Below are positions 24,756 through 33,377 of a stretch of DNA of 64,000 nt, piece by piece. The DNA comes from JACRAR01 sp041674385. GTDB lineage: Bacteria > Pseudomonadota > Gammaproteobacteria > Burkholderiales > Rhodocyclaceae. The notes under the pieces are model-generated. The model did not search any database. It was not told where the DNA came from and saw only the letters and a program-made list of their open reading frames with translations. The position numbers and the translations under genes were made by a program. Numbering within the stretch: the first letter of the stretch is position 1; every line of letters starts with the position of its first letter. The DNA is taken from positions 21,777-85,776 of the forward strand of contig JBAYVU010000009.1 in NCBI GenBank assembly GCA_041674385.1. The letters run 5' to 3'.

Positions 24756-25634
24756 TTAAATCTGGATGCCCGCTTCGCCAAGGGCGATACGGACGCGTTC
24801 GTGAAATTCCGACGAGAGCGATGTCATCGGCAAACGCAGTCCATCGCTCATATGCCCCATGCGGGCCAGAGCCCACTTGACCGGAATCGGGTTGGCTTCG
24901 AGAAACAGATGGCGATGCAAGCCAAGCAGGCGGAAGTTGATCTCGCGCGCCAGTTTGAGGTCTCCGGCCAGCGCTGCGGTACACATGGCGTGCATCAGGC
25001 GCGGCGCAACATTGGCGGTGACGGAAATAGTGCCATGTCCGCCAAGCAGCATCAGCGCAAGCGCTGTGGCATCGTCGCCGCTGTACACGGCAAAGCCTTG
25101 AGGAACCCGCTTGAGCAGGTCGCTGGCGCGTTCGATGTTGCCGGTGGCATCCTTGATGCCGACAATGCCGGGTACCTCGGTCAGGCGCAAGGTCGTGTCG
25201 TTGGCCAGATCGGCGACCGTCCGACCTGGCACGTTATACACGATCATCGGCAGGTCGACGGCTTCGGCGATGGTCTTGAAATGGCGGTAAAGGCCTTCCT
25301 GGGTCGGCTTGTTGTAATAGGGTACGACCGACAGATGGGCCGCAGCGCCGGCTTTCTTGGCGAATGCGGCGAGTTCGATGGCCTCCCGGGTCGAGTTGGC
25401 GCCGGTACCGGCGATAACCGGGACGCGACCGGCTGCCTGCTCGATCGCAGTGCTGATCAAGCTGCAATGCTCTTCAAAATTCACTGTAGGCGATTCGCCG
25501 GTGGTGCCGACGACAACGAGGCCGTCGGAGCCTTCGGCAATATGCCAATCGATAAAGCGCCGCAGCCTGTCTAGGTCTAGGCCGCCGTCGGCATGCATCG
25601 GCGTGGCGAGGGCGGGAATTGATCCTCTAATCAT
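24756..25634 (-). CDS. dapA: 4-hydroxy-tetrahydrodipicolinate synthase
   Basis: Condenses pyruvate and aspartate semialdehyde in the lysine/diaminopimelate pathway. At 292 residues it is of normal length for this TIM-barrel family. It has GTTGESPTVN (substrate-binding Thr-Thr), IVYNVPGRTV (catalytic Tyr) and GIVGIKDATGNIERA (Schiff-base Lys). It precedes bamC in the same transcription unit. The start ATG gives the expected MIRGSIPALATPM. Confidence 0.97.
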   Translation of the reverse strand: MIRGSIPALATPMHADGGLDLDRLRRFIDWHIAEGSDGLVVVGTTGESPTVNFEEHCSLISTAIEQAAGRVPVIAGTGANSTREAIELAAFAKKAGAAAHLSVVPYYNKPTQEGLYRHFKTIAEAVDLPMIVYNVPGRTVADLANDTTLRLTEVPGIVGIKDATGNIERASDLLKRVPQGFAVYSGDDATALALMLLGGHGTISVTANVAPRLMHAMCTAALAGDLKLAREINFRLLGLHRHLFLEANPIPVKWALARMGHMSDGLRLPMTSLSSEFHERVRIALGEAGIQI

Positions 25635-25674
25635 GGACTGGTATCCGAAGCGAAAGAATTGATTTTACTCGATC

Positions 25675-26598
25675 TTACAGATCAGCCAGTACTTTGATGT
25701 GTGCTGCAACGCTACGCGCCAGTGCCGACAGGGAATAGCCGCCTTCGAGCATGGATACGATGCGCCCTTGGGCGGTTCTTGCCGCCAGCTCCTTGAGGCG
25801 CTGCGTCACCCAGGCATAGTCGGATTCGACTAAGCCCAGTGATGCCATGTCGTCCTCATAGTGAGCATCGAAACCCGCCGAAATATAGATTATTTCCGGG
25901 GCGAAGTCATTCAGCCGCGGCATCCAGATGTCGCTGACGATCTGGCGGAAAACATCGCCGCGCGTACCGGCAGGAAGCGGCACATTCAGCATATTGGAAG
26001 CGGGATGCTCGGTACCGCAAAACGGGTAGAAAGGATGCTGAAAAGAGCCCACCATCAGCACCTTGTCGTTGCCGGAAAAAATATCCTCGGTGCCGTTGCC
26101 GTGATGCACGTCGAAATCGACGATCGCAACGCGTTTTAGCCCCCATGCCTCGATGCCATGCAAGGCGGCGATGGCAATATTGTTGAAGAAACAAAAGCCC
26201 ATCGGCCTGGCGCGTTCGGCGTGGTGGCCTGGCGGCCGCACAGCACAGAATGCCGTCGAGACGGGGCCACGCATCACCAGGTCGGTCGCCAATGTACCGG
26301 CACCGGCTGAGCGAAGCGCCGCTTGCCAAGTACCGGGACTCATCGCCGTGTCTGGATCGACGTGCACGATGCCGTGCTTTGGCGCGCTTTGTTCGATCGT
26401 CTCGATATATTTGCGCGGATGGGCTCGCAGCAATTGCTCCATGGTCGCCAAAGGCGCATCGTGGAACTCAAGATGAATGTCGAGACCGGAAGAAATCAAG
26501 CGGTCATTGATTGCGCCGAGTCGGTCAGGACACTCCGGATGGTGGGCGCCCATGTCGTGTTGCCAGCAATCGCGATGACTAATGAATGCGGTCGTCAT
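25675..26598 (-). CDS. histone deacetylase-family deacylase
   Basis: 307 residues of the class II HDAC/acetylpolyamine amidohydrolase fold. Catalytic motifs include the charge-relay His pair in RPPGHHAERA, and zinc ligands in DFDVHHGNGTEDIF and SAGFDAHYEDD. GFCFFNN and the C-terminal MLEGGYSLSAL are also typical. Bacterial members remove acyl groups from small molecules such as polyamines, or from proteins such as acetylated Acs. Acs lies 20 kb away, so no operon link exists. It is divergent from the moxR gene. Confidence 0.9.
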   Translation of the reverse strand: MTTAFISHRDCWQHDMGAHHPECPDRLGAINDRLISSGLDIHLEFHDAPLATMEQLLRAHPRKYIETIEQSAPKHGIVHVDPDTAMSPGTWQAALRSAGAGTLATDLVMRGPVSTAFCAVRPPGHHAERARPMGFCFFNNIAIAALHGIEAWGLKRVAIVDFDVHHGNGTEDIFSGNDKVLMVGSFQHPFYPFCGTEHPASNMLNVPLPAGTRGDVFRQIVSDIWMPRLNDFAPEIIYISAGFDAHYEDDMASLGLVESDYAWVTQRLKELAARTAQGRIVSMLEGGYSLSALARSVAAHIKVLADL

Positions 26599-26697
26599 TC
26601 AATTCAGTGGGGAAGGAACAGGCTTACAATGTGTATATTATATGCTGCATTATCTTTTGTTGAGACCTATCGTCGCAAACCCTTGCCTTTCATCATT

Positions 26698-27633
26698 ATG
26701 CGTTCGCCCACATCGTTATTTCCTCTCGCCGAAGTCATACTCCAGGCTGGTGGCGTCATCCTCGGCAAGGAACGGCAAATTCGTTTGTCCCTTGCCTGCC
26801 TGCTGGCCCGTGGCCACCTTTTGATCGAAGACCTGCCAGGCGTTGGCAAGACCACCCTGGCACGCCTTCTGGCGCAATTGCTGGGCCTGCAATTCCAGCG
26901 TATCCAGTTCACCAGCGACATGCTGCCGGCGGACATTGTCGGCGTCTCCATATTCGACCGCGCCAGCGGCGGCTTCACTTTCCACCCCGGCCCTATTTTC
27001 GCCCAGCTGGTTCTTGCCGATGAAGTTAACCGCGCCACCCCGAAAACCCAGAGTGCCTTGCTGGAGGCGATGGAGGAGCGCCAGGTGACTACCGAAGGGG
27101 AGACGCGCCCGTTGCCAACACCATTCTTCGTCATCGCCACGCAGAATCCTTCGTATTCGATCGGCACCTTCCCGCTACCCGAATCCCAGCTTGATCGCTT
27201 TCTGATGCGTATCGATCTGGGCTACCCGGATCTCGCCGCCGAGCGCGAGTTGCTGTGCGGCGCCGACCGTCGAGAAATGATCGCTGGACTGTCCCCTTGT
27301 CTGGCGCCGCAGGAACTGGCGGCTTGGCAGCAGGCGGTGACAAAAATCCATGTCGCCGATGCATTGATTGACTATACCCAGGCGCTGGTTACGCATACCC
27401 GCCAGTCGCCGGATTACCAAGTCGGCCTGTCGCCCCGCGCTGCACTGGCACTGCTGGCTGCGGCGCGCGCATGGGCGCTGCTGGAAGGACGCGATTACGT
27501 TTTGCCGGAGGATATCCAGCTGGTACTGCCGGCAGTGGCGCCACACCGCTTGCGACCGGCCGGGGAAAACTTGATGAGGCTGAACGCAGCACAGATCGCG
27601 AACCGCTTGATAGAGGCGGTACCGTTGCCGTAG
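26698..27633 (+). CDS. MoxR-type AAA+ ATPase
   Basis: A MoxR-family chaperone-like ATPase: Walker A EDLPGVGKTTLAR, then DMLPADIVGVSIF, Walker B LVLADEVNRATPKTQSALLEAM, and sensor 1 FFVIATQNP. The DUF58 and transglutaminase genes follow with overlaps, the widespread moxR-DUF58-transglutaminase set whose exact function is unsettled (cell-envelope related in several bacteria). ATG 26698 has no good SD; an in-frame ATG further upstream near 26635 would add about 22 residues. The open frame runs back to 26323, but that part shadows the HDAC gene. Confidence 0.88.
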   Translation: MRSPTSLFPLAEVILQAGGVILGKERQIRLSLACLLARGHLLIEDLPGVGKTTLARLLAQLLGLQFQRIQFTSDMLPADIVGVSIFDRASGGFTFHPGPIFAQLVLADEVNRATPKTQSALLEAMEERQVTTEGETRPLPTPFFVIATQNPSYSIGTFPLPESQLDRFLMRIDLGYPDLAAERELLCGADRREMIAGLSPCLAPQELAAWQQAVTKIHVADALIDYTQALVTHTRQSPDYQVGLSPRAALALLAAARAWALLEGRDYVLPEDIQLVLPAVAPHRLRPAGENLMRLNAAQIANRLIEAVPLP

Positions 27634-27638
27634 TGAGG

Positions 27639-28634
27639 ATGGCTGCCAGTTTCCTGACTAACGACATCGCAGCTGTTCTGCGAGCGCGTTTTTTCCGCTG
27701 GGCGCTACGCGGCCCTTCTCCGGAAAGCGTGCCGATTACCTTGACGCAACGCCGGGTATTTGTGCTGCCGACGCGGCAGGGGCTGGCCTACGCAGTTTCG
27801 TTGCTGGTCATGCTGATCGGTGCCATCAATTACAACCTGAGTCTGGGCTATGCACTGGTATTCCTGCTCGCCGGTCTGGGTACGACAGCGATCCTCCATA
27901 CCTTTCGCAATCTTGCCCATCTACAAATCAGGGCAGGCCGTTGCCCGCCGGTATTCGCCGGCGAACAAGCCGGTTTTGGCCTCGTTCTGGTGAATCAGCG
28001 TAGCCAGCAGTCGCGGCCGGCGATTCGCTTACGAGTGCCAGGTCAGTTGCCCGTCGAAGTCGATATCCCGGCGCAGGCCAGCATGGAAGTCCGCCTTGAA
28101 ATACCGTCCACCTGCCGTGGCTGGCTATCCTTGCCGCGCGTCACGCTGGAAACGACTTATCCCCTCGGGTTGATCCGCTGCTGGGGCTATGCTGCCCCCG
28201 ATCTGCGTTGCCTGATCTACCCTTCCCCGGCCAAGGCTGCTCCGCCATGGCCGGCCATGCCTGGCGAGCATGGCGGAGCAAAACAGCAGACCGTCGGCAT
28301 GGACGACTTTGCCGGCTTGCGTGCACATCAGCCGGCGGACCCGCTCCGCCATGTCGCATGGAAAGCCGTTGCCGGACAGGACGAGGGAAGCTTGCTGACC
28401 AAGCAGTTCAGCGGTTCGGCAGCGAAAACACTGTGGCTCGATTGGAACGCCCTGTCCGCCTATCCCGACAGCGAGTTGCGGCTTTCAGTACTGACACGTT
28501 GGTTATGCGACGCGCACGCTGCCGGGTTGGTCTGGGGGCTACGCATACCCGGTCACGAATTGGCCCCCGCTGCCGACGATGCGCATTTCCACGCTGGCCT
28601 CAAGTTGCTGGCCTTATATGAGCAAGACGGCTAA
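27639..28634 (+). CDS. DUF58-domain membrane protein
   Basis: About 330 residues. Two membrane segments lie near the N-terminus (GLAYAVSLLVMLIGAINYNL and LGYALVFLLAGLGTTAIL). Then a beta-rich region leads to the DUF58 core: DDFAGLRAHQPADPLRHVAWKAVAG. The stop of moxR overlaps a possible GTG start (TAGTG, 27633), and an ATG follows at 27639; the true start is one of these. The domain resembles a degenerate von Willebrand A fold. Partner of the MoxR ATPase by operon context. Confidence 0.85.
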   Translation: MAASFLTNDIAAVLRARFFRWALRGPSPESVPITLTQRRVFVLPTRQGLAYAVSLLVMLIGAINYNLSLGYALVFLLAGLGTTAILHTFRNLAHLQIRAGRCPPVFAGEQAGFGLVLVNQRSQQSRPAIRLRVPGQLPVEVDIPAQASMEVRLEIPSTCRGWLSLPRVTLETTYPLGLIRCWGYAAPDLRCLIYPSPAKAAPPWPAMPGEHGGAKQQTVGMDDFAGLRAHQPADPLRHVAWKAVAGQDEGSLLTKQFSGSAAKTLWLDWNALSAYPDSELRLSVLTRWLCDAHAAGLVWGLRIPGHELAPAADDAHFHAGLKLLALYEQDG

Positions 28635-30630
28635 GCCTCTGCGGCCGATTTCGCCGCCGCTGTCCGCCAAGCAATCGTTGTGGCTGTTTACCGCTGCGCT
28701 GCTGATTTTTGCTCCACTGGCACCTCATCTGCCGTTATGGTTGAGCACACTGACCAGCTTGGCCTTGATCTGGCGCGGTGTGCTGTTGTGGCGACAGTTG
28801 CCATTACCGGCGCGCTGGTTGCTGGTGTTGATGGTGGTTGCCGGCGTCATTGGCGTCGCGTTGCATTTCCATACCTTGTTCGGGCGCAATTCCGGTGTCG
28901 CTTTATTGGCGCTGCTGTTTGCCTTGAAGCTCTTGGAAATGCGCACTGTGCGCGATGGCTTCGCGGTGGTGCTGCTTGGCTATTTTCTGAGCCTGACACA
29001 ATTTTTCTACTCCCAGAGCATCGCCAATGCCTTGGTGACGCTGGCTGGACTGGCATTGACCACCGCGGCCCTGCTGATTCTTAATCACCAACACCAGCCG
29101 CCAGCGCGTGCGCTGCGCCTTAGCGGCCTGCTGCTGCTGCAATCGGCACCTTTCATGCTGCTGTTGTTCGTGCTGTTTCCCCGGGTGCAAGGCCCGCTTT
29201 GGGGGCTGCCCATCGACGCTTTCACTGGAACCGCCGGCCTGTCGGATAGCATGACCCCGGGATCGATCAGCCAGCTCAGCCAGTCGGACGCGATCGCATT
29301 TCGCGCCAAATTCGCTGGCGAATATGCTGGCAAGGCACCGCCGCAAACTTCGCTCTACTGGCGTGGCCCGGTGTTGAGCCAGTTCGACGGCCGCACCTGG
29401 AAAGTTGGTCGCGTTGCCGTCGGCAACAGACTGCCGTATTTGACACGCGGAACGGCAGTCGATTATTCAGTGACCCTGGAACCGCACTACAAACCTTGGC
29501 TGTTTGCCCTGGAATTGCCGGCAACGATTCCGGCGGAAGGCCTGATCGCCAATAATTATCAGCTGTTGGCCAAGACCCCGGTTCGCTCGCGCATGCGTTA
29601 CGAAATTCGCTCTTATCCCGAGATCATCGCCGGGTATGACGAAACACCGGCCATGCTGCGCGATGCCTTGCAACTGCCGCTGCTCTCCAACCCACGCGCC
29701 CGCGCGCTGGCAGAGCGCTGGCGCGACGAGCTTGGCGAGAACGACATGGAGATTGTCAGGCGCATGCTCGATTACTATCGCCGCCAGGTTTTTATTTATA
29801 CGATGTCACCGCCGCTGCTTGGCGAGGATTCCGTCGACGAGTTTCTGTTCGACAGCAAACGCGGTTTCTGCGAGCACTTTTCGGCTGGCTTCGTATTCAT
29901 GATGCGGGCAGCCGGCATTCCGGCCCGCGTGATCACCGGTTACCAAGGGGGGGAACTCAATCCGGTGGATGGCACTTTGATCGTGCGTCAGTCCGATGCC
30001 CATGCATGGGCGGAAGTCTGGCTGAAGGGACGCGGCTGGCTGAGGGTCGATCCGACGGGGGTGATCGCACCGACGCGTATCGAGATCAATCTCGCGGTGG
30101 CGCTGCCTACCGGCGAAGTGCGGCCGTTGCTGGCGCGTCCGGAATTCATCTGGCTGCTTCAGATGCGCTACCGTTGGGATGCGCTGACCAATGTCTGGAA
30201 CCAGTGGGTGCTTGGCTATAATCCGCAGCGTCAGCGCGAACTGCTGGCCAACTTGGGCATGCGCTCACCCGACTGGCAGCAGATGACAGCCGTGCTGACC
30301 GGATTCTGCGGCGCGTTGTTGCTTGGATTCACTGCATGGGCGCTACGGCAGCGGCAGCGGCTTTCCCCCGCTGTGATCGCCTGGAACCGGCTCTCCAAAA
30401 TCCTCGCCCGCCGAGGTCTCGGACGAAACTCTTGGGAAGGCCCCTATGCTTATGCCAGACGGATTGCCTTGGCATTGTCTGCCGAGCGTTCGATGTATGC
30501 TGCCGAGGTCGCGGCGATAGCGGATATTTACGCGCGCTTGCGCTACGCCGACACGCCTCCAACCCAGGCCGGGCCATTGTTGCAGGAACTGAAACTGAGA
30601 ATCTCACAACTCGCACGGATTAAACAATGA
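28618..30630 (+). CDS. DUF3488/transglutaminase-like membrane protein
   Basis: About 670 residues. The N-terminal half has six membrane helices (DUF3488). The central periplasmic transglutaminase-like domain carries the catalytic triad: Cys in KRGFCEHFSAGFVFM, His in SDAHAWAEVW and Asp in LRVDPTG. Another membrane span (VLTGFCGALLLGFTAWAL) follows, then a cytoplasmic DUF4129-like tail. This is the TgpA layout; TgpA is essential in Pseudomonas aeruginosa. The ATG 28618 overlaps the DUF58 gene by 17 bp, so it is cotranslated. Confidence 0.88.
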   Translation: MSKTAKPLRPISPPLSAKQSLWLFTAALLIFAPLAPHLPLWLSTLTSLALIWRGVLLWRQLPLPARWLLVLMVVAGVIGVALHFHTLFGRNSGVALLALLFALKLLEMRTVRDGFAVVLLGYFLSLTQFFYSQSIANALVTLAGLALTTAALLILNHQHQPPARALRLSGLLLLQSAPFMLLLFVLFPRVQGPLWGLPIDAFTGTAGLSDSMTPGSISQLSQSDAIAFRAKFAGEYAGKAPPQTSLYWRGPVLSQFDGRTWKVGRVAVGNRLPYLTRGTAVDYSVTLEPHYKPWLFALELPATIPAEGLIANNYQLLAKTPVRSRMRYEIRSYPEIIAGYDETPAMLRDALQLPLLSNPRARALAERWRDELGENDMEIVRRMLDYYRRQVFIYTMSPPLLGEDSVDEFLFDSKRGFCEHFSAGFVFMMRAAGIPARVITGYQGGELNPVDGTLIVRQSDAHAWAEVWLKGRGWLRVDPTGVIAPTRIEINLAVALPTGEVRPLLARPEFIWLLQMRYRWDALTNVWNQWVLGYNPQRQRELLANLGMRSPDWQQMTAVLTGFCGALLLGFTAWALRQRQRLSPAVIAWNRLSKILARRGLGRNSWEGPYAYARRIALALSAERSMYAAEVAAIADIYARLRYADTPPTQAGPLLQELKLRISQLARIKQ

Positions 30631-31670
30631 AAGCTGTATTGCACATTTTGCTGTTATTGCTTGGCGTTGCGGCTGCCCCTGCGGCATTTTCCGCCGGCAG
30701 CTTCGCTGCACGTCCCGAGGTGCATTTGTTCATCGCAGAAATGCACGATAAACATGGATTCGATACTACGCAGTTGACGCTTGCATTTGCCCGGATCAAG
30801 CCTATTCCAGCGGTGATTCAGGCGATTCTGCCGCCGCGCGATCCGGCGATCCGCTCCTGGCAAGCCTACCGTGCGCGTTTCATCGACCCGAAACGCATCG
30901 CGCTTGGACTGAAATTCTGGCAGCGGAACCGTGACGCGCTGGCTGTGGCACGAGAACTGACCGGCGTGCCGGAAGAAATCATCGTGGCCATCATCGGTAT
31001 CGAAACCATCTATGGCCACAACAACGGCAAGTTTGGAACTCTTGCCGCACTGGCGACGTTGGCTTTCGACTATCCCGTCACCGATACGACGCATGCCGCT
31101 TCCAGAACGGCGCTGTTTCGTCGGGAACTGGAGGAGTTGCTGTTGCTGGCGCGCGAGATGCATCGCGACCCGCTCTCCTTTACCGGTTCCTATGCCGGCG
31201 CGCTTGGACTGCCGCAGTTCTTGCCGAGCAGTGTGCGGCAATACGCAACGGATGGCGACAGCGACGGCCGCATCGACTTGGCAAGCAGCTCGGCCGACGC
31301 AATTGCCAGTGTCGCGAGCTTTCTCAAAGAGCACGGTTGGGAGCGGGATGGGCCTGTGACGGCGACGGCGATTGTTGCCGGAGATAAGTTTGCCGCACTG
31401 ATCGAGGAGGGCATCGTGCCGCGTCTCAAGCCCAGTGAACTGACCGCCTATGGCGTGACCTGCGGCGACGCCATCGAACTGCCGGCAGCGCTGATCGATC
31501 TTGTTACTCCACAGCAGCCCACCGAGTATCGTCTCGGTTATCATAATTTCTATGTGCTGACGCGTTACAACCGCAGCAGTTTCTACGCGACGGCGGTGTA
31601 TGATCTGTCACGGGAACTGCGTGCGCGTCGGGGCATGGAGAGCACGCCCCAGCCACGGGAAAAAATGTAA
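30627..31670 (+). CDS. mltB: membrane-bound lytic murein transglycosylase B
   Basis: Cleaves the glycan strands of peptidoglycan to 1,6-anhydromuropeptides. It starts by ATGA overlap with the preceding gene. The N-terminus is a signal peptide (MKAVLHILLLLLGVAAAPAAFS-AG) without a lipobox Cys, so the product may be soluble periplasmic, unlike E. coli MltB. The catalytic Glu is in IGIETIYGHNNGKF. SYAGALGLPQFLPSS and DGRIDL are standard family motifs. Length is normal. Confidence 0.92.
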   Translation: MKAVLHILLLLLGVAAAPAAFSAGSFAARPEVHLFIAEMHDKHGFDTTQLTLAFARIKPIPAVIQAILPPRDPAIRSWQAYRARFIDPKRIALGLKFWQRNRDALAVARELTGVPEEIIVAIIGIETIYGHNNGKFGTLAALATLAFDYPVTDTTHAASRTALFRRELEELLLLAREMHRDPLSFTGSYAGALGLPQFLPSSVRQYATDGDSDGRIDLASSSADAIASVASFLKEHGWERDGPVTATAIVAGDKFAALIEEGIVPRLKPSELTAYGVTCGDAIELPAALIDLVTPQQPTEYRLGYHNFYVLTRYNRSSFYATAVYDLSRELRARRGMESTPQPREKM

Positions 31671-31723
31671 AATTACAAGCGGATATTTAAATCAGTATCG
31701 ATTGCCAAGAAGGAACAACAATT

Positions 31724-33349
31724 ATGCCGCACTGGAACACCATCAAGGGGAAGCTGATCGTCGTACTTCTCGTCTCGCTGGTCGGAATGCTGATTGCATC
31801 CGTTTTTTCGGTTTACTCCGAAAAAGCCACCCTGCTTGAAGATCGCAAGGTGAAAACCAGGAACCTGGTCGAGGCGACAAGCGGCGTGCTTTCGAGATTT
31901 CATGCCTTGCAGATAGCTGGCACCATGACCGAAGAGGAAGCCAAGGCGGCAGCGATCAGCACGATCAAGGGCATGCGTTATGACAAGAACGAGTATTTCT
32001 GGATCAACGACTTGACGCCGACGATGATCATGCATCCGATCAAGCCCGAGCTTGATGGCAAGAATCTGTCGAACAACAAGGATCCGGAGGGAAAATTCCT
32101 GTTTATGGAATTCGTCGCAGAGGTCAAGAAGAACAAGGCGGGCTTCGTTGATTATCTTTGGCCCAAGCCGGGCTTTGATCGTCCCGTGCCCAAAATCTCC
32201 TATGTCGCGGGTTTTGAACCGTGGGGATGGATACTCGGTTCGGGAATTTACCTGGATGATGTCGAGCAAATCTTTCGTACTCGCGCGCTAACCGTTTTGT
32301 CCATCAATCTGGCGATCATGCTCGTGATGGGCGGTTTGATTTTCATGCTGGTGCGCAGCATCGCCTCTCCGATCCAGGAAATTATGGGCGCGATGCAATC
32401 GATCCAGGTGACCAAGGACCTGTCACGCCGGGTGCAAATTGCCGGCAACAATGAGATAACGGAGATAGGCCGTTCCTTTAACGCCATGGTGGAAAGCTTC
32501 CAGGAACTGATTCGCCATGTCATCAGCAACTCCCGTGAAGTGATGGCGTTAACCTCGAAGCTCGCCCTTGCGGCATCGCATGTCGCCATCACCTCGAGCC
32601 AGCAGCGCGAAGCTTCGGCGTCCATGGCTGCGGCGATGGAACAAACCAAAGCCAGCATCGAACAGGTGGCGAACAACTCATCCGATGCGCAGCAAATGGC
32701 CGAACAGGCCAGTTCCTTGTCGCAGGAGGGCGAAAAAATAGTCGAGAGCGCCTCGAATGAAATGGGTCTGATCGCCACCTCGGTCAGGGAGTCCGCACTC
32801 CAAATCGAATCGCTGGGAGAAAAGTCGGACCAGATTTCAAACATCGCCAACGTGATCAAGGAAATTGCCGATCAAACCAATTTGCTCGCGCTGAATGCCG
32901 CCATAGAGGCGGCCAGGGCCGGGGAGCAGGGGAGGGGCTTTGCGGTGGTAGCCGACGAAGTAAGAAAGCTGGCCGAACGCACCACAAAGTCCACCATGGA
33001 GATCACCGGAATGATTGCCGGCATTCAGGGAGGCACGGCGGAAGCTGTCAGGTGCATGCAGGAAGGGAGTTCGCGCGTCCAAGGAGGCGTTTCCTTGGCG
33101 AACCAGGCGGGCGATTCGATGGGGCTTATTCGCGAAGGAGCCGGTCGGGTGATCGCCGCTGTTAGCGAGATCAACCTTGCCTTGCAGGAGCAAAGCCTTG
33201 CCACCCAGCATGTGGTCGAGAGTACCGAGAAGATTGTCATCATGGCGGAACAAAACAGTGCCGAAACCGGCGAAATTGCCAGCACAGCAGAAAGTCTGGA
33301 AAACCTGTCCAGGAAGCTCCAGGACACGGTTGATGCGTTCATGGTCTGA
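31724..33349 (+). CDS. methyl-accepting chemotaxis protein with a single Cache domain
   Basis: 541 residues: N-terminal membrane anchor (IVVLLVSLVGMLIASVFSVY), periplasmic sCache_2 domain (YDKNEYFWINDLTPTMIMHP; GFEPWGWILGSGIYLDD), a second membrane helix (LAIMLVMGGLIFMLVRSI), HAMP, and the signalling domain with hairpin tip DQTNLLALNAAIEAARAGEQ. Such sCache_2 receptors often sense short carboxylates. There is no CheR/CheB tether pentapeptide at the C-terminus. It follows mltB by 53 bp and is probably independent. Confidence 0.93.
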   Translation: MPHWNTIKGKLIVVLLVSLVGMLIASVFSVYSEKATLLEDRKVKTRNLVEATSGVLSRFHALQIAGTMTEEEAKAAAISTIKGMRYDKNEYFWINDLTPTMIMHPIKPELDGKNLSNNKDPEGKFLFMEFVAEVKKNKAGFVDYLWPKPGFDRPVPKISYVAGFEPWGWILGSGIYLDDVEQIFRTRALTVLSINLAIMLVMGGLIFMLVRSIASPIQEIMGAMQSIQVTKDLSRRVQIAGNNEITEIGRSFNAMVESFQELIRHVISNSREVMALTSKLALAASHVAITSSQQREASASMAAAMEQTKASIEQVANNSSDAQQMAEQASSLSQEGEKIVESASNEMGLIATSVRESALQIESLGEKSDQISNIANVIKEIADQTNLLALNAAIEAARAGEQGRGFAVVADEVRKLAERTTKSTMEITGMIAGIQGGTAEAVRCMQEGSSRVQGGVSLANQAGDSMGLIREGAGRVIAAVSEINLALQEQSLATQHVVESTEKIVIMAEQNSAETGEIASTAESLENLSRKLQDTVDAFMV

Positions 33350-33377
33350 TTCGTGCCAGCGCTGTAGGACTAAACAC

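Noticed and set aside
26323..26697. N-terminal extension of MoxR
   Set aside because: It overlaps the divergent HDAC gene antisense and lacks family sequence.
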